A stretch of 64,000 nt of DNA from Candidatus Vecturithrix granuli (lineage in GTDB: Bacteria; Moduliflexota; Moduliflexia; Moduliflexales; Moduliflexaceae): positions 300,797 to 364,796 of the forward strand of contig DF820465.1 of NCBI GenBank assembly GCA_000739535.1. Reading direction: 5' to 3'. Each line of letters opens with the position of its first letter. Within the stretch, counting starts at the first letter, position 1. A program made the translations under genes and the position numbers. The notes beneath the pieces are model-generated. The model was given only the letters and a program-made list of their open reading frames with translations, did no database searches and had not been told where the DNA came from. This document shows positions 43,008 through 50,836 of this stretch, piece after piece.

Positions 43008-44561
43008 ATGGAAGAAGGATATGGGTTTCTGGCATTGCTGCCGCCTCTGGTAGCAATTGTACTCTGTTTTGTCACCAAAGGAGTCATTATTTCGTTATTT
43101 GTAGGAATATTTACCGGCGGGATCATTATGGCAAAAGGGAATCCCTTAGGAGGAATCACATATACGCTTGATAAAATCATTGGTTCCATGTCTGATGAAT
43201 GGAATGCAAGACTCCTGCTCTTCAATTTATTAATGGGGGCAGGTATTGCCCTGATTTGGCGACTTGGGGGGAGTAAAGCCTTGATGAATTGGGCGAAAAC
43301 CAAAATTAAAACTCGAACTCAGGCTGGCGTAGGCGCCTGGATTCTGGGAGTGCTTGTCTTTTTTAATGATTATGTCAATGCTGCCATTGTCGGAAATGTT
43401 TTTCGTGACATCTTTGATGAATTTCGACTTTCGAAAGAAAGGCTCTCATATATCCTCGATTCAACGGCGGCTCCGGTGGCAACCTTCTTTATTTCCGATT
43501 GGATTGCTTTTCAAATTGGGATGGTGCAATCCGGGTTGGATGGGGCTGGCATTACGGATATCTCCGCATTTTCAGCCTATTTACAAGGGATCCCTTTCAA
43601 TTTCTATTGTATCTTTACTGTATTGTTTGTCGGAATGCTCGCCATTACAGGAAAAGATTTTGGCCCGATGTTGAAAGCCGAGCGCCGAACTATGACAACA
43701 GGCGTTGCCTATCGCGAAGGTGCAATGCCGATGCTGGATGTGGCACGTGAACTAGGCGAAGTGAAAGAAACGAAACCGATGCTCATGACATTCTTTCTCC
43801 CGATTATTGTGTTGATCGTGATCACTCTGTTCGGCTTTTATTGGACAGGACGAGAGGGGAATGGGTTAATGGACATCCTGGCCAATGCGGATGCGGCAAA
43901 GGCCCTGTTGTGGGGGGCGTTTTATATGACCATCATCGGTATAATTATTGCGCTATATCACAAAATTATGAATGTGACTGAGACGATGAACACCGTGATG
44001 GACGGAATGAAACTGATGTTGCTAGCGTGTTCGATTCTGGTTCTGGCCTGGAGCCTTGGATCCGTGACGAAAGACATGAAACTTGCCGACTACATCATTG
44101 GCGTGATCGGCGATTCCATTTCCTTCAGTTATATTCCGCTGCTCATTTTTGTCACGGGCTGCATCATCTCGTTTGCGACCGGAACATCCTGGGGAACAAT
44201 GACCATCCTCACTCCTATTGCCATTCCGTTAGCCTATAAAATGACAGGGGATGTGTATAGCGCCGTGATTATGTCTGGGGTTGTCTTCTCAGGTGCGATC
44301 TTTGGGGATCATTGCTCGCCGATTTCAGATACGACTGTGTTAGCCTCCATCTTTGCCGGAGCTGATCACTTGGACCACGTGTCAACCCAACTTCCCTATG
44401 CGCTCACATGCGCAATTGTCGCAGGGATCTTATTTATGGTGTATGGAATGTTTGCGATCTCGCCGATCGTGCTGATTCCTATCGGGATTGTTGCCTTGTT
44501 TATCATCATGTATGTAGCGAATACCTGGTCTGCCAAAAAATACGGCATTACAACGACATAA
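43008..44561 (+). CDS. NhaC-family Na+/H+ antiporter
   Basis: A 517-residue inner-membrane transporter with about 11 to 13 helices. The NhaC signatures include FFNDYVNAAIVG and, near the C-terminus, SGAIFGDHCSPISDTTVLAS. It should exchange Na+ for H+ or for an organic cation or amino acid. The family annotation Na+/H+ antiporter is often provisional. AAGGAG precedes the ATG and a strong terminator follows. The next gene is a racemase of the alanine/ornithine type, and I recall this pairing in ornithine-fermentation clusters of clostridia. Confidence 0.88.
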   Translation: MEEGYGFLALLPPLVAIVLCFVTKGVIISLFVGIFTGGIIMAKGNPLGGITYTLDKIIGSMSDEWNARLLLFNLLMGAGIALIWRLGGSKALMNWAKTKIKTRTQAGVGAWILGVLVFFNDYVNAAIVGNVFRDIFDEFRLSKERLSYILDSTAAPVATFFISDWIAFQIGMVQSGLDGAGITDISAFSAYLQGIPFNFYCIFTVLFVGMLAITGKDFGPMLKAERRTMTTGVAYREGAMPMLDVARELGEVKETKPMLMTFFLPIIVLIVITLFGFYWTGREGNGLMDILANADAAKALLWGAFYMTIIGIIIALYHKIMNVTETMNTVMDGMKLMLLACSILVLAWSLGSVTKDMKLADYIIGVIGDSISFSYIPLLIFVTGCIISFATGTSWGTMTILTPIAIPLAYKMTGDVYSAVIMSGVVFSGAIFGDHCSPISDTTVLASIFAGADHLDHVSTQLPYALTCAIVAGILFMVYGMFAISPIVLIPIGIVALFIIMYVANTWSAKKYGITTT

Positions 44562-44585
44562 TCCCCCAGAGATACCTGCTGTTTG

Positions 44586-44622
44586 CCGGATGTTGAAATT
44601 TTTTCAGCATCCGGTTTTTTTT
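44586..44622 (+). terminator. Intrinsic terminator of the NhaC-type gene
   Basis: A 13-bp stem (CCGGATGTTGAAA / TTTCAGCATCCGG, one wobble) with a TTTT loop is followed by a run of eight T. Confidence 0.9.
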
Positions 44623-44670
44623 CATTTCTTTTCCTTAACTTAACCCCAAAATCCGTGTATAAAATTCTTT

Positions 44671-45750
44671 ATGACTATTAAAAATCCTACACTCATCGCT
44701 GATATAGAGAAAATTGAATACAATGCAAAGGTCATCACCACACTTTGCCAACACTATAACATTCAGGTTGCGGCTGTCACCAAAGGCGTCTGTGCAGAAC
44801 CGGAAATTGCCGAAGCAATGCTGCGCGGCGGCTGTACTATGCTGGCGGATTCACGGCTTGAAAATTTACAACTCCTGCGAGAGCAACATTTTGACGTGGA
44901 TCATCTGCTTTTGCGCCTCCCAATGATTTCCGAAATTGATGAAGTTGTCCGCCTGGCTGACATTTCCCTCAATTCAGAAATTGCCACGATCAAAGCGCTG
45001 AATAGCGCGGCTCAAAAACAACAGACAACGCATCGCATCATCCTGATGATTGATGTTGGGGATTTGCGCGAGGGAATCTGGCCTGAGACCATCCACAAAA
45101 TCCTTCCTGAGATTCTTCAATGTGAGTATATCATCTTTGAAGGGATCGGGTGTAACCTGGGCTGTTATGGCGGGGTCATTCCATCGCCGGAAAACATGGG
45201 CCTGCTTTTACAACAAAAGCTTATGATCGAAACCTCTTATCCCATTTCTGTGAATCTGGTGTCCGGCGGAACAAGCACCGCTCTTCAATTGGTGGCTTCC
45301 GGAAAAATGCCAAAAGGGATCAACCATTTTCGAGTAGGAGAAGCCATCTTACTCGGGCGGAATCCGGTTGACCGGTCTCCTTTCCCCGGTACTTGTCAGG
45401 ATGCGTTTATTATTCAAGGGGAAATCATCGAATGTCAATGGAAACCCTCAGTACCTCTTGGCCAGATCGGGCAAGATGCTTTTGGGCATCTTCCGGTATT
45501 TGAAGATCGCGGGATTCGTTTGCGAGCCATTCTTGCGCTTGGGCGCCAGGATATCGCAGTCAATGGACTCACACCATGCGATCCTAAGATTCAGATACTG
45601 GGTGCCTCAAGTGATCATCTCCTGATTGACATCACAGAAACTCACCACAGGTATCAGGTCGGCAGTACCATCTCGTTTTTTCCCAATTATGCTGCTGTTC
45701 TTGCCGCATCGACGTCTCGGTATATCAGAAAAATCTGCATTAACTCCTGA
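44671..45750 (+). CDS. Alanine/ornithine racemase-family PLP enzyme
   Basis: A 359-residue enzyme with an alanine-racemase N-terminal TIM barrel. AAVTKGVCAEPEIA holds the PLP lysine; the gene ends without the full C-terminal domain of classical alanine racemase. The length and the HFRVGEAILLGRNPV segment match ornithine racemase (Orr) and relatives. Predicted role is interconversion of L- and D-ornithine or a similar amino acid. It lies after an NhaC-type transporter, though a terminator separates them. The start has no clear ribosome site. Confidence 0.75.
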   Translation: MTIKNPTLIADIEKIEYNAKVITTLCQHYNIQVAAVTKGVCAEPEIAEAMLRGGCTMLADSRLENLQLLREQHFDVDHLLLRLPMISEIDEVVRLADISLNSEIATIKALNSAAQKQQTTHRIILMIDVGDLREGIWPETIHKILPEILQCEYIIFEGIGCNLGCYGGVIPSPENMGLLLQQKLMIETSYPISVNLVSGGTSTALQLVASGKMPKGINHFRVGEAILLGRNPVDRSPFPGTCQDAFIIQGEIIECQWKPSVPLGQIGQDAFGHLPVFEDRGIRLRAILALGRQDIAVNGLTPCDPKIQILGASSDHLLIDITETHHRYQVGSTISFFPNYAAVLAASTSRYIRKICINS

Positions 45751-45804
45751 AATGTCATGGGCACGTTCTACAGAACATCAGTTCCGTAAAACGTGCACAC
45801 CCCT

Positions 45805-47046
45805 TCATGGTTGTATAGGACTGGCAGGCGTGGGCGTCGGTGGCGAAGGAAGTTTCGGTGTCGCTGTTGGGGTCGGCGTTGGTCTCGGGGTTGGCATTGG
45901 AGTTGGTGTCGAGGTTGGCGTTGGAGTTGGTGTCGGCTCACGAGAACCCTGTGGAGAACCTGAATCTGGAGGCGGAGGAGCAACAGGTTGTTCTTGTGGC
46001 TGAGTTAATGTTCGCGCGGCTGGCGTCTTTTCCTGGGGTACAGCTAAGGCCCGGCTTGTCCCTTGTATTTGGTCAGAGGCCCAATACTCAAATGAACCAG
46101 TTTCGATCATTTTGCCATTCACATAAATAGGTCCTTTATCTGCAAATACATATAATCCCTCATATTGCGTGGTCCTGTCCTTATACCACAAAGCAATATT
46201 CATTTGTCCTACTAAGTTCAAGAGAAGTCCACCCTGACGAGGGATCCCAAACGTTGCAGCGCGATCTTGATCCAATCTTGCAATGATCCCGGAATACGCC
46301 ACTTCTACTGGATTCGTACCAGCATTATCAACTTTTAATGTATTATCATTGTCTCCTAACATTGTACGCAATCCCTGAATAGATCCCTCGCCTTCAAGCA
46401 CAATTTTGCGAACAATTCGCTGCACACCAAGACGAATTTTGGTCCCTATCTGCGCCAAGGAAAAGATCATACCTTCCTGGTCGTCAAGCATTCCTGAGAC
46501 CATTATCTCGCCTTCACGAGTTTTAACCAGATCAAGTTCTCCTTGCAAGGCGGTCACAAAAGTTTGCCCTTCTCCTTCAAGAACTTTCACTTCAACCTCG
46601 GCAAATTTCATTTCAACGACAACGCTATCTGTTGCGATCTCACATAAACTTTCAGTAAAACCAAGCTTGGTAATTTTCGCGGAAACAACGCCTTTTTGCA
46701 GAGAGAACCGGGCGATTCGTGTCTTCTTGGCGATAGAAACCTCTAATTCGGTAATGACTAGTAGCGTCACTTCTTCAAGACGAACCAGGCTTCCATCGTC
46801 AAACCATAGTTCAACAGCACTTCCCGGGCTGGTTCGGATTTGATCGCCAGCTTTCAGTTGCATGACTGCGGTCAAAGGTTTCCACGCTTGTTCCCCTGGC
46901 AACAACACTTCCACCGTGCCACTCATCGCTTGCGGCGTCAATGTCGCTTCCGCTGAGGTCGCAGACAACCACATTCCTGGTACAATCAAAAAACACAGCC
47001 AACCCCACAAGGCCAATATACAATTATGACACCCTTTTATCTTCAT
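45805..47046 (-). CDS. Secreted FecR-domain protein with Pro-Thr repeat tail
   Basis: A 413-residue protein. A signal or anchor helix at about 9-33 is followed by a FecR-like beta domain (about 45-150; LKAGDQIRTSPGSAVELWFDDGS), a second beta-rich domain (about 190-320), and a C-terminal tail of about 75 residues dominated by PTPT repeats. Such FecR-domain proteins without a FecI sigma factor are common exported proteins of unknown role. The start at 47046 follows AAAGGTG. The tail is low-complexity and encoded by a short tandem DNA repeat (45826-45950), so its length may vary between strains. Confidence 0.75.
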   Translation of the reverse strand: MKIKGCHNCILALWGWLCFLIVPGMWLSATSAEATLTPQAMSGTVEVLLPGEQAWKPLTAVMQLKAGDQIRTSPGSAVELWFDDGSLVRLEEVTLLVITELEVSIAKKTRIARFSLQKGVVSAKITKLGFTESLCEIATDSVVVEMKFAEVEVKVLEGEGQTFVTALQGELDLVKTREGEIMVSGMLDDQEGMIFSLAQIGTKIRLGVQRIVRKIVLEGEGSIQGLRTMLGDNDNTLKVDNAGTNPVEVAYSGIIARLDQDRAATFGIPRQGGLLLNLVGQMNIALWYKDRTTQYEGLYVFADKGPIYVNGKMIETGSFEYWASDQIQGTSRALAVPQEKTPAARTLTQPQEQPVAPPPPDSGSPQGSREPTPTPTPTSTPTPMPTPRPTPTPTATPKLPSPPTPTPASPIQP

Positions 47047-47205
47047 AATCACCTTTCCCCCCTAAAATACTCCAGTAACCATGATTTATCAGGTTAAAAC
47101 AATTTATTAATATATTATTGTTTCATATCAATTGTCAAGGAATTCTTACGGAGAAACGCGAAATCATGATAGAATTATATGCTATGATCTCTCAGATTCA
47201 ACTTT

Positions 47206-47747
47206 TTTAGAAATTCCCCATCGAGAATTTTTTGAGAAAAGGGAACTGTGACTAACCCGTTCATCAGGGACATAGCCTAACTCTCTCCCGGGCCCATCGA
47301 CAAGAATTTTTGAGAAAATGCTTGCCTGGGGTTTCCTCCTGTTCGTTACGATGGGACACGGAGCGGATGCAAAGAACACGACGAGATTGTGCGAGAGCTT
47401 ACCCGCCTGGAACGGACTCGAACTGACATGGCGGGTAAGCCTCCTCATCCGGGTGTACGGCTTCCCCCACGACCCCTGTCGCGATCCGGGGCATGTGCCA
47501 ATCAGCGTGAATGCTCCCCAACTGGTGCTCACAAAATTTCTGAAAATCCTGGAATTGGAGCGAATCTATCCGCCTCACCTAGCCTTTCGGCACACCTTTG
47601 CTGTCTAGACTCCGTGTGTCAGTTCTCTCTTAAGAAAAAGAAGAAAAAAAAGAAAAAGAATCTTGACCTTCCAGGACTCTTCAGATTACATTACGAACAC
47701 AACAAGAATAAGTCCATTCATTTTTTCAAACATGGGGAATTTCTAAA
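47206..47747. mobile_element. Possible small mobile element bounded by 16-bp inverted repeats
   Basis: TTTAGAAATTCCCCAT (47206-47221) and its exact complement (47732-47747) enclose 510 bp that is visibly more GC-rich than both flanks. Inside are a direct repeat of CCCATCGA...GAATTTTTTGAGAAAA (47218-47241, 47289-47315), an 11-bp hairpin GCTTACCCGCC/GGCGGGTAAGC (47397-47440) and a purine run (47632-47660). Two mutually antisense frames (116 and 96 codons) have no recognisable product. It may be a decayed intron or insertion sequence. No target duplication is clear. Confidence 0.4.
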
Positions 47748-47779
47748 TAAATAACATTAACATTGACAAATAAAATCAG

Positions 47780-47830
47780 GAGTGTGAAAGTAAGTTTTTC
47801 GCTGCAAAAATTCCACTTTTGCACTCCTAT
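47780..47830. repeat. Hairpin related to the MITE-like core, in the clpP leader
   Basis: AGGAGTGTGAAAGT and ACTTTTGCACTCCT pair with two mismatches. The sequence matches the inner palindrome of the elements at 8127 and 33769, without their outer ends. It lies 20 nt before the clpP start. Confidence 0.5.
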
Positions 47831-47849
47831 TATTAAGAGGACGCAGTTT

Positions 47850-48437
47850 ATGACATCCGTCTATATCCCCTGGGTGATTGAACAAACCGGGCGTGGAGAA
47901 CGAGAATACGATATTTTCTCGCGCCTGTTGAAAGATCGTATTATATTTCTTGGAACCGCCATTGATGATGACGTGGCGAATCTGATTATTTCGCAATTAT
48001 TATTTTTGGAAGCCGAAGATCCGGAGAAAGATATTTATCTCTATATCAATAGTCCCGTCGGCATTATTACCTCCGGCCTGGCAATCTACGACGCCATGCA
48101 ATACATTAAAGCCGAAGTTGCGACGATTTGCCTGGGGCAGGCGGCCAGTATGGGGGCCGTTCTGCTGGCCAGTGGAGCGAAAGGAAAACGCTATGCCTTA
48201 CCCCATGCGCGTATCATGATCCATCAGCCCTGGGGCGATATGGAAGGGCAAGCGACGGATCTGCAAATTCATGCCAAAGAAATTTTACGCATGAAAGAAG
48301 AATTGAATCGTATTCTTGAATTGCACACCGGTCAGACCCTTGATAAAATTCAGCAGGATTCAGAGCGTGATTTTTATCTTTCCCCGCAAGAGGCTATTGC
48401 GTATGGCTTGATTGATCAGATTATTGAGAAACGGTAA
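47850..48437 (+). CDS. clpP: ATP-dependent Clp protease proteolytic subunit
   Basis: A 195-residue serine peptidase that forms the 14-mer degradation chamber with ClpX/ClpA ATPases. The catalytic triad is visible: Ser in GQAASMGA, His in ARIMIHQP, and Asp in ERDFYLS. The ATG at 47850 follows AAGAGG and gives the usual N-terminus before the [18 protein letters not shown] segment. The longer frame starts inside a hairpin repeat. It is not beside tig or clpX, so it may be a separate second copy or a stand-alone gene. A terminator follows. Confidence 0.92.
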   Translation: MTSVYIPWVIEQTGRGEREYDIFSRLLKDRIIFLGTAIDDDVANLIISQLLFLEAEDPEKDIYLYINSPVGIITSGLAIYDAMQYIKAEVATICLGQAASMGAVLLASGAKGKRYALPHARIMIHQPWGDMEGQATDLQIHAKEILRMKEELNRILELHTGQTLDKIQQDSERDFYLSPQEAIAYGLIDQIIEKR

Positions 48438-48468
48438 GTAAAAACGTGTTCATAAATTTCTAAACAGA

Positions 48469-48500
48469 AAAACCGGATTTCTTCAAGAAGTCCGGTTTTT
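48469..48500 (+). terminator. Terminator after clpP
   Basis: AAAACCGGATTTCTT and AAGAAGTCCGGTTTT form a stem with one wobble, and T follows. It separates clpP from the glpQ-like gene. Confidence 0.75.
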
Positions 48501-48518
48501 AGAACAGAGTTTAAGCTC

Positions 48519-49538
48519 ATGAAAAAAAAGTATGTATGGTACATTTTAATCATTATAGCTGTTCTTTGTTGTGCACTCAATTTGAATGTACCTGTTCAAG
48601 CGCAACATACAAACAGCCAAAAAATGATTATCGCCCATAGAGGGGCAAGCGGATATTTACCGGAACACACGCTAGAAGCCGTCGCTATGGCCTATGCCTT
48701 AGGTGCGGATTTTATCGAGCAAGATGTGGTGTTAACCAGAGACGGAACGCCGGTAGTTTTGCATGATATTTATCTTGATTTGACAACGAATGTCCGCGAA
48801 ATCTTTCCGCATCGGGCGCGTCCTGATGGCAGATGGTATGTGATTGATTTTACCCTGGCGGAAATTAAAACACTTCAGGTTTCCGAACGTGTGCAGCCAG
48901 GCACCCGGATGGTTGTGTTCCCCACTCGCTTTCCGGTCGGAAAATCAGATTTTGAAATTCCGACGCTGGCTGAAGAAATCGAACTGATTCAAGGCTTAAA
49001 TACGAGCACTGGCAGAAATGTCGGTATCTACCCTGAACTCAAACAACCAGCCTTTCATACCCGCGAAGGCTATGATATTGGGAAGATCGTGTTGGATATG
49101 CTGGCGGAATATGGCTATGAGGGACCAGAAGCAAACGTATATGTGCAATGCTTCGAACCGGATTACACCCAGCGATTGCGGCAGGAATTAGGAACGAAAC
49201 TCCCTTTGGTTCAGTTGATCGGCGCAGGTCGCGTGTATGATGTTCTGGTCACGGCTGCGGGGCTGGATTTGATTGCCAGCTATGCTAATGGTATTGGCCC
49301 CGCGTTGAGCCGCATTGTCAGTGAAAAAGCCGGAAATGCAAGAAAAATCTCAGAACTTGTGACCCAGGCTCACAAACGGGGACTTGTGGTGCATCCCTAT
49401 ACATTTCGTCAGGACGAACTGCCGCCATACATTCAAAATTTTGATGAACTCATTCGCCTATTCTTCTTTGACATTGGCGTTGACGGAGGATTTACAGATT
49501 TCCCCGATAGGATGAAAAATGCGTTCTCTCAAAGATGA
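48519..49538 (+). CDS. glpQ: Periplasmic glycerophosphodiester phosphodiesterase
   Basis: Hydrolyses glycerophosphodiesters to glycerol 3-phosphate and an alcohol in the periplasm. The 339-residue protein has a signal peptide (about 1-28) and the GDPD barrel motifs IIAHRGASGYLPEHT (His/Arg/Glu), FIEQDVVLTRDGTPVVLHD (metal Glu/Asp/His) and PELKQPAFH. The size and VVFPTRFP insertion resemble E. coli GlpQ. No glpT transporter or glp operon genes are adjacent. Confidence 0.9.
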   Translation: MKKKYVWYILIIIAVLCCALNLNVPVQAQHTNSQKMIIAHRGASGYLPEHTLEAVAMAYALGADFIEQDVVLTRDGTPVVLHDIYLDLTTNVREIFPHRARPDGRWYVIDFTLAEIKTLQVSERVQPGTRMVVFPTRFPVGKSDFEIPTLAEEIELIQGLNTSTGRNVGIYPELKQPAFHTREGYDIGKIVLDMLAEYGYEGPEANVYVQCFEPDYTQRLRQELGTKLPLVQLIGAGRVYDVLVTAAGLDLIASYANGIGPALSRIVSEKAGNARKISELVTQAHKRGLVVHPYTFRQDELPPYIQNFDELIRLFFFDIGVDGGFTDFPDRMKNAFSQR

Positions 49539-49892
49539 GAAGGTTGATGACAAATTCGGAAATTTAAATTCTCTTCCTGTCGCCTATCGGGTGACAAATT
49601 AGCGATAGATTTTCAAAGCGTCGTCTGGCACAATATTTGCTTTGCTTTATTCTCATAGGAACACTCTGTAATTACAAGAATAAAGCAAAGCAAGAATTTT
49701 TTGACTTTTTTGTAACTCTTTACCAGGCTTTTTCGCCGTAGGCGATACGGTATTGTAGAAACGATAAAGCCCTCCTCCTCTGGCATTCGTCGGGCGATAC
49801 GCAGTGTAACTCCTACGCGGTAGAAAGGAGAGCAACTACAATACTTGAAGCCCTATGGGCTATGACTGTTAAATAGTTAGGAGGAAAACATT
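49539..49892 (+). promoter_or_regulatory. Structured 354-nt leader before the M48 lipoprotein gene
   Basis: It contains a perfect 17-bp inverted repeat (49637-49653 / 49677-49693) and a TTGACT at about 49700. A folded segment follows with GTATTGTAG/CTACAATAC closing (49750-49758 / 49836-49844), two GGCGATAC boxes and an AGCCC-TAT-GGGCT hairpin at 49849-49861. A GGAGGA ribosome site comes next. I recognise no known riboswitch class. Confidence 0.45.
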
Positions 49893-50777
49893 ATGTACCG
49901 TTATATAAACATCCACATCTCTCAATGTTCTTTTTTGGTGCTTCTGGTCAGTTTGCTTGTTTTCATCACATCTTGTGCGACGGTTCCGGTGACCGGACGC
50001 AGTCAATTGAGCCTGATCCCGAGTGACAGCTTACTCTCCATGAGTTTCCAGCAGTATAGTGAATTTTTGCAAGAAAACAAGCTCAGCAGTAACACCCAGC
50101 AAACCCAGATGGTGAAACGCGTCGGGACCCGGATTCAATCTGCGGTTGAACAATACTTCCAACAACAGAACATGTCTCAAGAATTACGAAATTACCAGTG
50201 GGAATTTAATCTGGTGGAAAGCGAAGATGTCAACGCGTGGTGTATGCCCGGAGGCAAAGTCGTCGTGTACACCGGCATCCTGCCAATCACTCAGGATGAA
50301 ACCGGACTAGCCGTGGTGATGGGGCATGAAATCGCCCATGCTATTGCGCAGCATGGCAATGAACGCATGAGTCAAGGATTATTGTTAGAACTCGGGGGCA
50401 TGGCATTGTCGGAAGCGTTGCGAAGCCGGCCACAAAAAACGCAGCAGCTCTGGATGACGGCTTTTGGTCTCGGAGCGCAAGTCGGCGCGATTTTGCCCTA
50501 CAGCCGCCTGCACGAAACCGAAGCCGACCGCTTGGGGTTAATTTTTATGGCCATGGCTGGTTACGATCCCCGTGCTGCTGTGGATTTCTGGCAACGTATG
50601 GCTCAAGCCGGCGGCGCAGGCGTCCCGGAATTTTTGAGCACTCATCCCTCGGACACCACGCGCATCCGCAATATCCAGAATTTTATACCGGAAGCCCTGC
50701 AATATTATCAAGGAAATACCACTATCGGCCCCGCGAATACCACTAACCGACCCGTACGCGGCGGTTACCGACGTTAA
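49893..50777 (+). CDS. M48-family metalloprotease lipoprotein
   Basis: A 294-residue periplasmic zinc protease, probably acylated on the Cys of FITSC (about residue 29). The active site reads VVMGHEIAHAIAQH (HExxH), with third ligand Glu in HETEADRLG. The family includes LoiP, BepA and Oma1-like quality-control proteases of envelope proteins. The C-terminal region ends in STHPSDTTRIRNI, typical of the LoiP/YcaL group. GGAGGA precedes the ATG, and a bidirectional terminator follows. In contrast to the TPR protein at 1921, all catalytic residues are present. Confidence 0.88.
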   Translation: MYRYINIHISQCSFLVLLVSLLVFITSCATVPVTGRSQLSLIPSDSLLSMSFQQYSEFLQENKLSSNTQQTQMVKRVGTRIQSAVEQYFQQQNMSQELRNYQWEFNLVESEDVNAWCMPGGKVVVYTGILPITQDETGLAVVMGHEIAHAIAQHGNERMSQGLLLELGGMALSEALRSRPQKTQQLWMTAFGLGAQVGAILPYSRLHETEADRLGLIFMAMAGYDPRAAVDFWQRMAQAGGAGVPEFLSTHPSDTTRIRNIQNFIPEALQYYQGNTTIGPANTTNRPVRGGYRR

Positions 50778-50804
50778 GGAAATCCCTTCTGGGGGTGTCA
50801 ACGC

Positions 50805-50836
50805 AGCAACCCGGTTTTTCAAAAAACCGGGTTGCT
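50805..50836. terminator. Bidirectional terminator between convergent genes
   Basis: AGCAACCCGGTTTT and its exact complement pair around TCAA. The right arm overlaps the first base of the minus-strand receptor gene's stop codon. It should serve both the M48 gene and the receptor gene. Confidence 0.75.

Noticed and set aside
42707-43303. 198-codon minus-strand frame across the nhaC start
   Set aside because: It is antisense to the conserved N-terminus of the NhaC-type gene and to its promoter, with low-complexity composition.
45626-46003. Open frame rich in Gly and Val on the plus strand
   Set aside because: It is the complement of the PTPT repeat of the FecR-domain protein and overlaps the end of the racemase gene in another frame; its bias comes from the repeat.
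47397-47440. Possible tRNA (TTCGAGTCC-like box in a hairpin on the minus strand)
   Set aside because: The T-arm stem does not pair and no D-arm, anticodon arm or acceptor fits; it is an 11-bp hairpin only.
47318-47608. 96-codon plus-strand and 116-codon minus-strand frames
   Set aside because: They are mutually antisense, lack ribosome sites and known motifs, and lie in the repeat-bounded region; not called as genes.
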